DNA of 10,604 nt from JAVVEG01 sp041689205 (GTDB lineage: Bacteria > Pseudomonadota > Gammaproteobacteria > Pseudomonadales > Pseudohongiellaceae). The notes under the pieces are model-generated. The model was not told the origin of the DNA. It made no database searches and saw only the letters and a list, made by a program, of their open reading frames with translations. Below are positions 1-6,146 of the stretch, piece by piece (positions within the stretch are counted from its first letter, which is position 1; each line of letters opens with the position of its first letter). A program made the position numbers and the translations under genes. The DNA lies in contig JBDNGQ010000112.1 in the NCBI GenBank assembly GCA_041689205.1, positions 1 through 10,604 on the forward strand. Reading direction: 5' to 3'.

Positions 1-1368
1 AATGCGCGCAATTATGTCTTTCGCGTGGGCTTACCCGAGCACATTCTGATGTATCTTCGCGAGGAGAGTGGAGACGATACCGAAGCAGGCTTTGACGATG
101 TGTTTTCACGGCTGGAAGAGCAGGGCACTATCGAACTGGAATCAGTCGAGGAGTCGGAAGACGAAAGTCTGGCCGCCAGCTCGGCGATCATTCAGCTGGT
201 AAATCGTATAATCACTGAAGCTGATCGCCTGGGAGCCTCAGATATTCATGTTGAACCTGGGCGGGATAACTCTCCCGGGATGGTTCGTATCCGGGTCGAT
301 GGTATTTGCCGGGAACTGTTAAAGGTGCCACGTGAACACACATCTGCCTTAATCGCTCGAATCAAGGTAATTTCGCGCCTCAATATAGCCGAACGAAGAT
401 TACCTCAGGATGGCAAGTGCAAACTGAAGGTGCGCGGCAAAAAACTTGAATTGCGTGTGGCTACCGTACCTACTGTCAATGGTGAAAGTGCTGTGCTGCG
501 CCTGCTGGCTGCAGGCAGCGCGATGCCGCTGGAAAAGTTGAACCTGTCCGAACCTAACTTCAATAAAATTGTTGAGCTGTGCGCGCATCCACACGGGCTG
601 TTGCTGGTGGTTGGTCCGACCGGATCCGGAAAAACCACAACACTGCATGGCGTCCTTGGCTATATCAATAAACCCGAACGCAAGATCTGGACAGCGGAAG
701 ACCCTGTTGAGATTACTCAGCCGGGTTTGCAACAAGTGCAGGTACTGCCAAAAATCAATTTTACTTTTGCCATTGCTATGCGTGCTTTCCTGCGAGCTGA
801 CCCGGACGTTATTCTGATTGGCGAGATGCGGGACGAAGAGACTGCCAGCATAGGAGTAGAGGCATCATTAACCGGTCACCTTGTGTTATCCACGCTGCAT
901 ACCAATTCAGCGCCGGAAACCATCACCCGTCTGCTGGATCTTGGCCTGGATCCGGTCAATTTCTCCGATGCCCTTCTGGGTGTGCTGGCGCAGCGCTTGA
1001 TGCGAACACTATGCAGCAAATGTAAAGAGGCATACAAACCAACAGCTGATGAATTGGATCATCTGGTAGTCACCTATGGCCGAGAACAATTTCGAGAGCT
1101 GGGGATAGATCTTGCCAGCGTGCAGCTTAAGCGCCCTGTCGGCTGCGATGAATGTGGTGGCACAGGTTACAAAGGCCGTACCGGGATTCATGAGTTACTG
1201 GTGGGGACGCAACCATTGCGCAGCCTGATTTACAACAAAGCCAGTCTTGATGAGTTGCGGCAACAGGCCCTCAAAGATGGTATGCGGACCCTGAAGCAGG
1301 ACGGCATCCTGAAGATCCTGACCGGCTACAGTGATTACAAGCAGTTATTGCGGGTTGTGGCTGAGTAA
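1..1368 (+). CDS. GspE/PulE/PilB-family secretion or pilus assembly ATPase (5' end missing)
   Basis: This is the C-terminal 455 residues of a hexameric cytoplasmic ATPase that powers type II secretion or type IV pilus assembly. The frame is open from base 1, and a GTG at 25 is only an internal codon, so the true start lies upstream of the window. Visible-residue numbering gives a Walker A motif GPTGSGKTTT at 205-214, an Asp-box/Walker B region LRADPDVILIGEMRDEETA at 264-282, and a His box GHLVLSTLHTNSA at 292-304. A tetracysteine zinc site is formed by CSKC (338-341) and CDEC (382-385), followed by GYKGRTGIHELL. The zinc site and His box separate it from PilT-type retraction ATPases. No gsp, pil or msh partner is visible, so the machine it serves cannot be named. 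No clear terminator follows. The family call is very secure; the exact system is unknown. Confidence 0.95.
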   Translation, partial: NARNYVFRVGLPEHILMYLREESGDDTEAGFDDVFSRLEEQGTIELESVEESEDESLAASSAIIQLVNRIITEADRLGASDIHVEPGRDNSPGMVRIRVDGICRELLKVPREHTSALIARIKVISRLNIAERRLPQDGKCKLKVRGKKLELRVATVPTVNGESAVLRLLAAGSAMPLEKLNLSEPNFNKIVELCAHPHGLLLVVGPTGSGKTTTLHGVLGYINKPERKIWTAEDPVEITQPGLQQVQVLPKINFTFAIAMRAFLRADPDVILIGEMRDEETASIGVEASLTGHLVLSTLHTNSAPETITRLLDLGLDPVNFSDALLGVLAQRLMRTLCSKCKEAYKPTADELDHLVVTYGREQFRELGIDLASVQLKRPVGCDECGGTGYKGRTGIHELLVGTQPLRSLIYNKASLDELRQQALKDGMRTLKQDGILKILTGYSDYKQLLRVVAE

Positions 1369-1451
1369 ATCCTGTGCAAATCCCGATATGAATGGCCTTC
1401 AAAGCCCTTCTATTGCCCTTGAAGGACGGTATATTTAAGACAAAAAGTGTA

Positions 1452-1550
1452 ATGAAAACAGCACTGAATCGACCTACATTTAACGAAGATTATGATTTGC
1501 AGGTGAGTTTTATGCACATTAATGACAGCAATGTAATGTTTAATGCGTAA
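1452..1550 (+). CDS. possible 32-residue small ORF (weak)
   Basis: An ATG at 1452 opens a 32-codon frame ending at a TAA (1548-1550). The peptide begins MKTALNRPTFNEDYD and has no membrane segment or recognisable motif. No Shine-Dalgarno sequence precedes it; the upstream bases are A-rich. A weak AT-only hairpin followed by a T-rich run lies just downstream (about 1551-1576), which could end a short transcript. It may be chance, and it is listed only because nothing else explains this stretch. Confidence 0.12.
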   Translation: MKTALNRPTFNEDYDLQVSFMHINDSNVMFNA

Positions 1551-1687
1551 AAACAAGCAGTTTTGTTAATTTTTTCGCAATAAAAATTATAACTATATGA
1601 AATATAAAGACTTATTTCATTGGATAAAAAACGATCAAACTAAGCTAAAGTGCCAGATTTGCAGTGTTTACAGCATTTATTTTCAAC

Positions 1688-1740
1688 TTATCAACTGACT
1701 TATCCACAGATTCTGTGGAAAAGTTTTGCCAGATTCCACA
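1688..1740. promoter_or_regulatory. DnaA-box cluster (oriC-like)
   Basis: TTATCCACA at 1700-1708 is a perfect match to the DnaA box. On the opposite strand TTTTCCACA (1714-1722) is a one-mismatch box, and together they form an 8-1-8 dyad, TCCACAGA-T-TCTGTGGA (1703-1719). TTATCAACT at 1688-1696 is a two-mismatch box. TTATCCAAT on the minus strand at 1619-1627 is another, at the edge of the AT-rich core. The box matches are seen directly. Replication or DnaA-regulatory function is inference, and the flanking genes are not typical oriC neighbours. Confidence 0.4.
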
Positions 1741-1784
1741 CTGCAATCAAGACTTGTCGTTAACAAATTCTCAATTCCATTCGC

Positions 1785-1800
1785 AGGCCTGATAATTGCT
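1785..1800 (+). promoter_or_regulatory. candidate sigma-54 (-24/-12) promoter
   Basis: AGGCCTGATAATTGCT keeps the invariant GG and GC with 10 bases between them. It matches 9 of the 12 defined positions of the consensus TGGCACG-N4-TTGCW. Transcription would start near 1811-1812, leaving an untranslated leader of about 130 bases before the gene at 1943. No activator-binding sites or bound-activator gene are evident, so this is a sequence match only. Confidence 0.3.
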
Positions 1801-1806
1801 GGGGCA

Positions 1807-1838
1807 TGATCACACGAAGAACCAGAAAATCGTGATCA
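1807..1838. repeat. inverted repeat TGATCAC / GTGATCA
   Basis: TGATCAC (1807-1813) and GTGATCA (1832-1838) form a perfect 7-bp inverted repeat around an 18-base spacer. Each arm contains a GATC (Dam) site. Centre-to-centre spacing is 25 bp, and the repeat lies across the start expected from the sigma-54-like element. It could be an operator or chance. Confidence 0.25.
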
Positions 1839-1942
1839 AATCGTTACTTTGTTTCAGGGTATTACCCTATTTTAATTTTTGTTTTGAGCTTTTTTCATGT
1901 TATCGTTGGTCCGTTATTAATGGTTATAGGGGTGAGGTAACC

Positions 1943-2581
1943 GTGGAACTGACTAGTGATATTCCTTTCTTGTGGAGATTGAGTCCCGAGTCCAGCGAGG
2001 GGCTTTGTTTAGTATCGATGGTCGTGCCTTTCGAGTCAGAAACGGCAGACGAGCGCAAAGATCTGACTATTGAAACCAGCGTCGTAAGCCTTGCATCAGA
2101 TAGCACACGAGCAGAGCGCGAAGAAATGCTGGAGTGGAATCAGGATGATATCAGCCTGTTTCTCAAGCTGGTAACTCATGAGCAGCAAGAGCGGCGCATG
2201 CAGGCTTCTGACACGGTGCGAATTGATCTTGCCGACCCGGCTATTATAGAAATAGTGCATGTAGTCGCGGCTGCCGGTTTTGGCATGGCATTTACTTCGT
2301 TTGGAATACTGCGGCGCTCTTTAGCAATTTATCCTTCTCATTCATGTGAGACCGGCAGTTTTGCATCAATCGATACTGTCGATGGTTTCAAGCGGATCGT
2401 TGTAGTCGACATTGATGAAGATGATATCGTCTGTGTATTGCTTGACGATATTGATGCGGAGTCTTTCGGCGATTCAGATCAACTCAATCGTCACGATCTG
2501 CTGATGGTTAAGCGCTCAGACCTGCTGCATCCTGATTTTGCGGATACAGCATCCCGTCCGCATTTAGCTACTCTTCACTGA
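1943..2581 (+). CDS. acidic hypothetical protein, unknown function
   Basis: I do not recognise this 212-residue protein. The start is set at GTG 1943 because a good ribosome binding site (AGGGGTGAGG, 1928-1937) sits six bases upstream; the frame stays open back to TTG 1796, but that start has no such site. There is no signal peptide and no clear membrane segment, so it is probably cytoplasmic. The middle carries a charged, probably helical stretch (about residues 52-90, rich in E, R and Q). After it come alternating hydrophobic strands. The C-terminal third is very acidic, with the DIDEDD and LLDDIDAE clusters. Its 3' end overlaps the convergent MscS gene by 14 bp. A sigma-54-like promoter and long leader precede it. 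That it is a gene is fairly likely; function is unknown. Confidence 0.65.
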   Translation: MELTSDIPFLWRLSPESSEGLCLVSMVVPFESETADERKDLTIETSVVSLASDSTRAEREEMLEWNQDDISLFLKLVTHEQQERRMQASDTVRIDLADPAIIEIVHVVAAAGFGMAFTSFGILRRSLAIYPSHSCETGSFASIDTVDGFKRIVVVDIDEDDIVCVLLDDIDAESFGDSDQLNRHDLLMVKRSDLLHPDFADTASRPHLATLH

Positions 2582-3458
2582 ATCCTGCGTTACGCTCAAC
2601 TGGCTTGTCCTGCTGCTGCGCTTGCTCTGTGTCACCCACCAGTTTGATGGGCAGAGGGGCACAGTCCGCTCCTGTATAGAACGTCATGTGTGGAAATGGA
2701 ATTTCAATACCCGCACGGTCAAACGCCGTTTTCACTTCTTCCTGCATACTGTTGCGCAGGGCCAGAAAGTTTTCACGCGTTGACCAGATCGCAAACATGA
2801 TATCAATCGATGAGGCATTAAAACCTTGCAGGATGATTAATGGTTCCGGTTCATCCAGACAAAGTGGATTATCCCGAGCAACATCCAGCAGCACTTGTCG
2901 TGCATGCTCGATATTGGTTCGATAAGCGATGCCCACTACTAAATCAAAGCGCCGGATTGGAAACTTCGTTATGGTTTTCACTTCAGACTTTATGATAGTT
3001 TCGTTGGGAATTCGGACATAGATATTGTCGTATGTCCGCAGTTTTACCGACAACAAGTCAATCGAAAGCACCTCACCAGTGGTTGGGCCAACAGAAATTA
3101 TATCCCCGATCTTAAAGCTCTCTTCGCTGAGTACAAACAGGCCGGAAATCAGGTTTGAAGCTGAGGTCTGCGCAGCAAATCCCAGTGCCACGGTAAGCAC
3201 ACCCGCGGTGCCAAGCAGCACTCCGAGTTTGAACCCCAACTGATGCAGCGCCGTCACTAAAAATAATACCAGCACGATCCAGAAAATGGCTTTGGCCAGA
3301 AGGATCTTATGGTGGGGGCTGATGACATTGTCTTTTATTCGGCGGCTCAGTCGACTCAGCAATTGCGCGACCACCCAGCCCACACTCATCAGCAGCACCG
3401 CTCGTGCGACATTGACCAGGACATTTGCGCCGGGCGTTAACAGGGTCTCAAATTCCAT
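2568..3458 (-). CDS. MscS-family small-conductance mechanosensitive channel
   Basis: This 296-residue inner-membrane channel is expected to open under membrane tension and release solutes on hypo-osmotic shock. Three hydrophobic helices occur at about residues 12-36, 52-72 and 77-112. The third contains the glycine/alanine-rich pore-lining pattern GFAAQTSASNLISGL (93-107), which leads into the MscS beta domain (FKIGDIISVG) and an alpha/beta C-terminal domain. The size matches the basic E. coli MscS form without added N-terminal domains. The start ATG (3456-3458) follows AGGAAG, which overlaps the TGA of the upstream DUF432-like gene, so translation is probably coupled. The C-terminal tail is polar and Q-rich. 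Its stop (TAG) lies within the end of the convergent gene. Family assignment is secure; ion selectivity and regulation are not visible. Confidence 0.95.
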   Translation of the reverse strand: MEFETLLTPGANVLVNVARAVLLMSVGWVVAQLLSRLSRRIKDNVISPHHKILLAKAIFWIVLVLFLVTALHQLGFKLGVLLGTAGVLTVALGFAAQTSASNLISGLFVLSEESFKIGDIISVGPTTGEVLSIDLLSVKLRTYDNIYVRIPNETIIKSEVKTITKFPIRRFDLVVGIAYRTNIEHARQVLLDVARDNPLCLDEPEPLIILQGFNASSIDIMFAIWSTRENFLALRNSMQEEVKTAFDRAGIEIPFPHMTFYTGADCAPLPIKLVGDTEQAQQQDKPVERNAGFSEE

Positions 3459-3467
3459 GGTGCTTCC

Positions 3468-4235
3468 TCAGCTTAAAAACAGATCAATAGCCCGATACAG
3501 AAATTGTTTTTTCTGTGGCTTTCGGGCCGGGCTGATCAGTTCAGCGTCACGGTGTTCCTGTGCAGATCCCAGTTGAATTCGCGTTTCTTCCACAGTTTCG
3601 CTCAGGGTGACGGTGATAGAAGTGGTTACAAAGGATTTATCCGCTGCGGGCATTCTGAACAATTGCAGCATGGGTACTGGAACGTTTATCCGATCGAGCA
3701 GCAGTTGCCGGTGGCTTTGATTCTTGATCGTAACCGGAGTGACTGCTTTAAAATAAAGGTTTTCCACCGCCGAGGGATCAAGGCGGGCACGGGTGGTATC
3801 GGAATAACAGAGTTCACCGGCCGATTTATCTCCAAACCAGGTGTCAGACAGGCGTGCCGTCGGCAGCTCAATCATTCGGTGGCTGCCTGTATTAACAGCA
3901 AGATAAAGTGGCGTGCTGATGAAGACCTGGGTGCTTGCGTCGGCCATCAGACTGATCGGTGAGAGCGGTCGGGACACCACTGCACGGTCGGCAAGCATGG
4001 CCGTAATTGCGACTGCTTGTTCCGATTTATCAAACACATAACGCAGTACTGTCTCAGGTCCATGCTCCGCCTCATGCTCATCAGCCTGCTTGTGCCGGTA
4101 GCTATAGCGTAAAATCCATTCAAAAGGATTGTGCGAGATATCGAGCAGCAGTTGACCAAATTCAAGCCGCATTGATTCCCCAATAGCAAGGGGCACCTCT
4201 GCATCCGGCAAAGTCTTAGTGAATACCACGGACAT
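3468..4235 (-). CDS. DUF432-like protein, partner of the MscS channel
   Basis: This 255-residue protein has no signal peptide and no strong transmembrane helix. I tentatively place it in the DUF432 family from recalled patterns: a WFGD..AGELCYSDTTRA stretch in the middle, then VTPVTIKNQSH, then RINVPVPMLQLF, then a beta-rich TSITVTLSE segment. DUF432 proteins have no established biochemical role, and some are encoded next to MscS channels. Here the gene ends 9 bases before the MscS start, and its TGA is joined to the MscS ribosome binding site, implying co-translation. A soluble cytoplasmic modulator of the channel is a reasonable inference. The start ATG (4233-4235) has GGGA about nine bases upstream. 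The C-terminus is basic (ARKPQKKQ), which could contact membrane lipid. A gap of 86 bases separates it from the upstream hydrolase gene. Confidence 0.75.
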   Translation of the reverse strand: MSVVFTKTLPDAEVPLAIGESMRLEFGQLLLDISHNPFEWILRYSYRHKQADEHEAEHGPETVLRYVFDKSEQAVAITAMLADRAVVSRPLSPISLMADASTQVFISTPLYLAVNTGSHRMIELPTARLSDTWFGDKSAGELCYSDTTRARLDPSAVENLYFKAVTPVTIKNQSHRQLLLDRINVPVPMLQLFRMPAADKSFVTTSITVTLSETVEETRIQLGSAQEHRDAELISPARKPQKKQFLYRAIDLFLS

Positions 4236-4321
4236 GCATTTTTCCCATCAGCTTTTAGTGCTCGCAATAGTAGTTCACATAAGCCTGGATTACTATCGGA
4301 CTGCTGAGCAGCTTGTGCTTA

Positions 4322-5287
4322 TCAGGGCCGAGCCAGCAGCCACCACTTCATTGTAGAACTGACCAGTTCCGCGGCATCCTGTTGCACAAAATGACCAGCC
4401 TCAGGAGCCGAGACTATTGTGGTGTCCGCATCCACCCAGTCCCAGGTATTGTTCAACCCATCTGAATGCAGCGCGGTATCTTTCAAACCATGGAACACTA
4501 ATACCGGCATTGGCAATCGCGGAGTCAAATCAGGAGAGGGAGGTGCGCTGCCTTCCGGGGGCAGGGCAGGATAATTACGTTTGTAGTAGGCCAGCATGGC
4601 ATTGAAATCGGAGTTGCGGAACGCTTCGACATACCTGGGTCTGACAGCCGGGTCAGTTACCCACATGGACATAATTTCGGGCGACATGGGAGCGCCGAAA
4701 AATATATCAGGGTCCGATGGAGACCCTTCTCGAAAACGTCTGCCGTAATCACTGTTCGCACGCTGCTCAGGATTGATTGCCATTTCACGTGCCATGCCAT
4801 TTGGGTGCGGCAGATTCAGGATGATCAACTTGTCGACCATCTGTGGATAGTGGAGCGCAAATTGCCATGACACCATGCCTCCCCAGTCATGGCCAACGAC
4901 CGTGGCCTGTTCCTCGCCGAAGTGTTGAATCACTGCAGCGAGATCAGCGATAAGAAGACGCATGTCATAATTTTCATCGCCAGCCGGTTTGTCGCTGAGG
5001 TTATAGCCACGTTGATCAATGGCTACAACTTTGAAGTTGTCCTTCAGGGCGTCCATTTGATGATGCCAGGTATACCAGAAGTCAGGGAAACCATGGACCA
5101 TCAGTACCAGCGGGCCGGTGCCGGTAGTGGCGTAATGAATCTTCACGCCGCCACTGTCAACAAATCCATGTTCAACCTCATTCCAGAGATCGGCATGCAC
5201 GTGACTGGAGGCGCTAAACATAAAAAACAGCAGTAGGAAGGAGTGCAGTTTGGGCCTTATAACAGCTTGGATTGCTGATCTGGACAT
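4322..5287 (-). CDS. exported epoxide-hydrolase-like alpha/beta hydrolase
   Basis: This 321-residue enzyme belongs to the alpha/beta-hydrolase group that includes epoxide hydrolases and haloalkane dehalogenases. Residues 1-32 look like a signal peptide (hydrophobic core LLLFFMFSA, likely cut after HVHA), placing the enzyme in the periplasm. The oxyanion motif HGFPDFWYTW begins at residue 65. The nucleophile elbow VGHDWGG carries aspartate 134, not serine, as expected for attack on an epoxide or C-halogen bond. The acid is probably D270 (FHGLKD) and the base H299 (EAGHFV). Cap-region tyrosines occur in AYYKRNYP, where epoxide hydrolases place their ring-opening tyrosines. The start ATG has GGAG eight bases upstream. 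It lies 69 bases downstream of the CopC-like gene on the same strand, so co-transcription is possible. The substrate is unknown; fluoroacetate dehalogenase-like activity is an alternative. Confidence 0.88.
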   Translation of the reverse strand: MSRSAIQAVIRPKLHSFLLLFFMFSASSHVHADLWNEVEHGFVDSGGVKIHYATTGTGPLVLMVHGFPDFWYTWHHQMDALKDNFKVVAIDQRGYNLSDKPAGDENYDMRLLIADLAAVIQHFGEEQATVVGHDWGGMVSWQFALHYPQMVDKLIILNLPHPNGMAREMAINPEQRANSDYGRRFREGSPSDPDIFFGAPMSPEIMSMWVTDPAVRPRYVEAFRNSDFNAMLAYYKRNYPALPPEGSAPPSPDLTPRLPMPVLVFHGLKDTALHSDGLNNTWDWVDADTTIVSAPEAGHFVQQDAAELVSSTMKWWLLARP

Positions 5288-5356
5288 GGCATTTCTCCGT
5301 TGCGTTTGAGCTGCTTAAATACCCTTGTTGTGAACATTTCCGGCTGTCAAATATGC

Positions 5357-5851
5357 TTATAAGTCGCCCTGCGGTAGGCGATAATCCGGCACCATGATGT
5401 GGCGCGAATCATCAACCGGAATTACGGTAGTTGGAACCACCGCATCGGGACCAAAAGAAAAACAGAAGAACCCATAAACCATAATATTATCGGCATTGAT
5501 GGCGGCCCACTCTGCTGTGTAATAAGTCGCCGGAGCAAGCTCCGGAATCTGCTGAATAAAGACTCTGTTGGCTTGCGGTCGATAGGAAAAATGCACATCA
5601 ACGGTATCGACGTCTTCAGCCTTCAAAGTCAGTTTAACCAGTCGCACATACTCGCCGAAACGCAGGATCAGGTTTTCAGGTGCATCAACCAGAACTTCAT
5701 CATGCCGAGGAACCGTTTCATGCGACAGTTCGACGGTATTGCGCCGCCCATGAAAATGCTGCGCATACGCGCTCTGCTGAAACACAAGCAGCATCATAAA
5801 GGCTAAGAAAAGGAATCTGACGCGGGTAAAACGTTTGACTTGATCTCTCAT
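5357..5851 (-). CDS. CopC-like periplasmic protein with altered copper site
   Basis: This 164-residue protein has a signal peptide (residues 1-30, cut after SAYA) and a CopC/YobA-like beta sandwich. The mature protein begins QHFHG, so histidines lie near the new N-terminus as in CopC copper sites. Family-like landmarks follow: HETVPRHDEVLVDAPENL, then LRFGEYV, then ELAPATYYTAEWAAINADN and GFFCFSFG. CopC proteins bind copper in the periplasm for storage or delivery. The usual histidine after the SAD motif near the C-terminal strands is absent here (NADNIMVYG), so metal binding may be changed or lost. The frame is open up to 6010, but ATG 5851 is preferred because it directly precedes the signal peptide and lies about 34 bases after a predicted promoter. 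Its ribosome binding site is weak. It is divergent from the copper monooxygenase operon, which supports a copper role. The family call is moderately confident. Confidence 0.7.
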   Translation of the reverse strand: MRDQVKRFTRVRFLFLAFMMLLVFQQSAYAQHFHGRRNTVELSHETVPRHDEVLVDAPENLILRFGEYVRLVKLTLKAEDVDTVDVHFSYRPQANRVFIQQIPELAPATYYTAEWAAINADNIMVYGFFCFSFGPDAVVPTTVIPVDDSRHIMVPDYRLPQGDL

Positions 5852-5891
5852 AGAGCTTAAAACCTGAGCAATCGATAACATGTAAAGCTGA

Positions 5892-5920
5892 TTTATAGCA
5901 TGAGAATGAAGGCCTGTGGA
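5892..5920 (-). promoter_or_regulatory. candidate sigma-70 promoter for the CopC-like gene
   Basis: On the minus strand TCCACA (5915-5920) and TATAAA (5892-5897) are spaced by exactly 17 bases. They match 4/6 and 5/6 of the -35 and -10 consensus. Transcription would start near 5885, giving a leader of about 34 bases before ATG 5851. This supports that start over longer alternatives. Confidence 0.4.
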
Positions 5921-5973
5921 AAGAGTATTTATCAGTTCCGACTCGCTTCGACGCGCTATGGATAGATTTGGTG

Positions 5974-6019
5974 GATTCTGAATTATTCTGTGACCGAAAT
6001 CAGCGCACAATTCAGAATT
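5974..6019. promoter_or_regulatory. twin 11-bp dyads, candidate operators between divergent promoters
   Basis: GATTCTGAATT (5974-5984) and AATTCAGAATT (6009-6019) contain a perfect 10-bp inverted repeat, ATTCTGAATT/AATTCAGAAT. Each copy is also a dyad by itself: AATTC-N-GAATT, perfect in the second copy and with one mismatch in the first. Their centres are 35 bp apart. A third half-site, ATTCTG (5985-5990), repeats the first at a 10-bp step. The position between the two promoters suggests a shared regulator that cannot be identified from the sequence. Confidence 0.4.
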
Positions 6020-6074
6020 GACGCAACTGGCGGGGATTGGACTCAGCTTATTTCAAAATTCGTCAGTAATAATT

Positions 6075-6104
6075 TTGACTTCCGGCAGACGAAGTGGATT
6101 TAAC
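6075..6104 (+). promoter_or_regulatory. candidate sigma-70 promoter for the copper monooxygenase operon
   Basis: TTGACT (6075-6080, 5/6 of the -35 consensus) is followed after 18 bases by TTTAAC (6099-6104, 4/6 of the -10 consensus). Transcription would begin near 6111, about 36 bases before the GTG start at 6147. This argues against the longer frame that is open from 6018. Confidence 0.4.
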
Positions 6105-6132
6105 ATGCTCAAATATCAACTGAATAACAACC

Positions 6133-6141
6133 AAAGGAGGT
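6133..6141 (+). promoter_or_regulatory. strong ribosome binding site that fixes the GTG 6147 start
   Basis: AAAGGAGGT is nearly a perfect anti-16S match. GGAGG ends seven bases before GTG 6147, an ideal distance, while ATG 6153 lies 12 bases away. The GTG start gives MRMLKKFTGR, a normal basic N-region for the signal peptide. Confidence 0.7.
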
Positions 6142-6146
6142 GTCCT

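Larger units (their letters stand above)
1369..1942. other. 574-bp intergenic region with AT-rich core
   Basis: No convincing gene is seen here. Bases 1561-1620 contain only 9 G or C in 60 (about 85% AT). To the right lie a perfect DnaA box within a dyad (about 1688-1740), a sigma-54-like element (1785-1800) and a TGATCAC/GTGATCA inverted repeat (1807-1838). The region serves at least as leader DNA for the gene at 1943. A frame open from 1796 (TTG) into that gene has no ribosome binding site and an uncharacteristic sequence, so it is treated as non-coding. Confidence 0.6.

Noticed and set aside
1396..1425. CCTTCAA/TTGAAGG hairpin after the ATPase gene as a terminator
   Set aside because: The stem is only 7 bp with low GC, the loop is 16 bases, and no T-run follows.
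1796..1942. N-terminal extension of the acidic protein from TTG 1796
   Set aside because: No ribosome binding site, AT-rich Phe/Cys-heavy translation, and a much better site at 1928-1937 ahead of GTG 1943.
3504..3962. 152-codon plus-strand open frame within the DUF432-like gene
   Set aside because: It is a shadow of the minus-strand gene, whose ribosome binding site, coupling to MscS and family-like motifs support it. The plus frame has no such evidence.
5852..6010. N-terminal extension of the CopC-like protein up to 6010
   Set aside because: It would place 53 residues before a clear signal peptide and cover the candidate promoter.
6018..6146. N-terminal extension of the copper monooxygenase from 6018
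   Set aside because: It would put 43 unremarkable residues before the signal peptide and overlap the dyad and promoter. The strong ribosome binding site points to GTG 6147.
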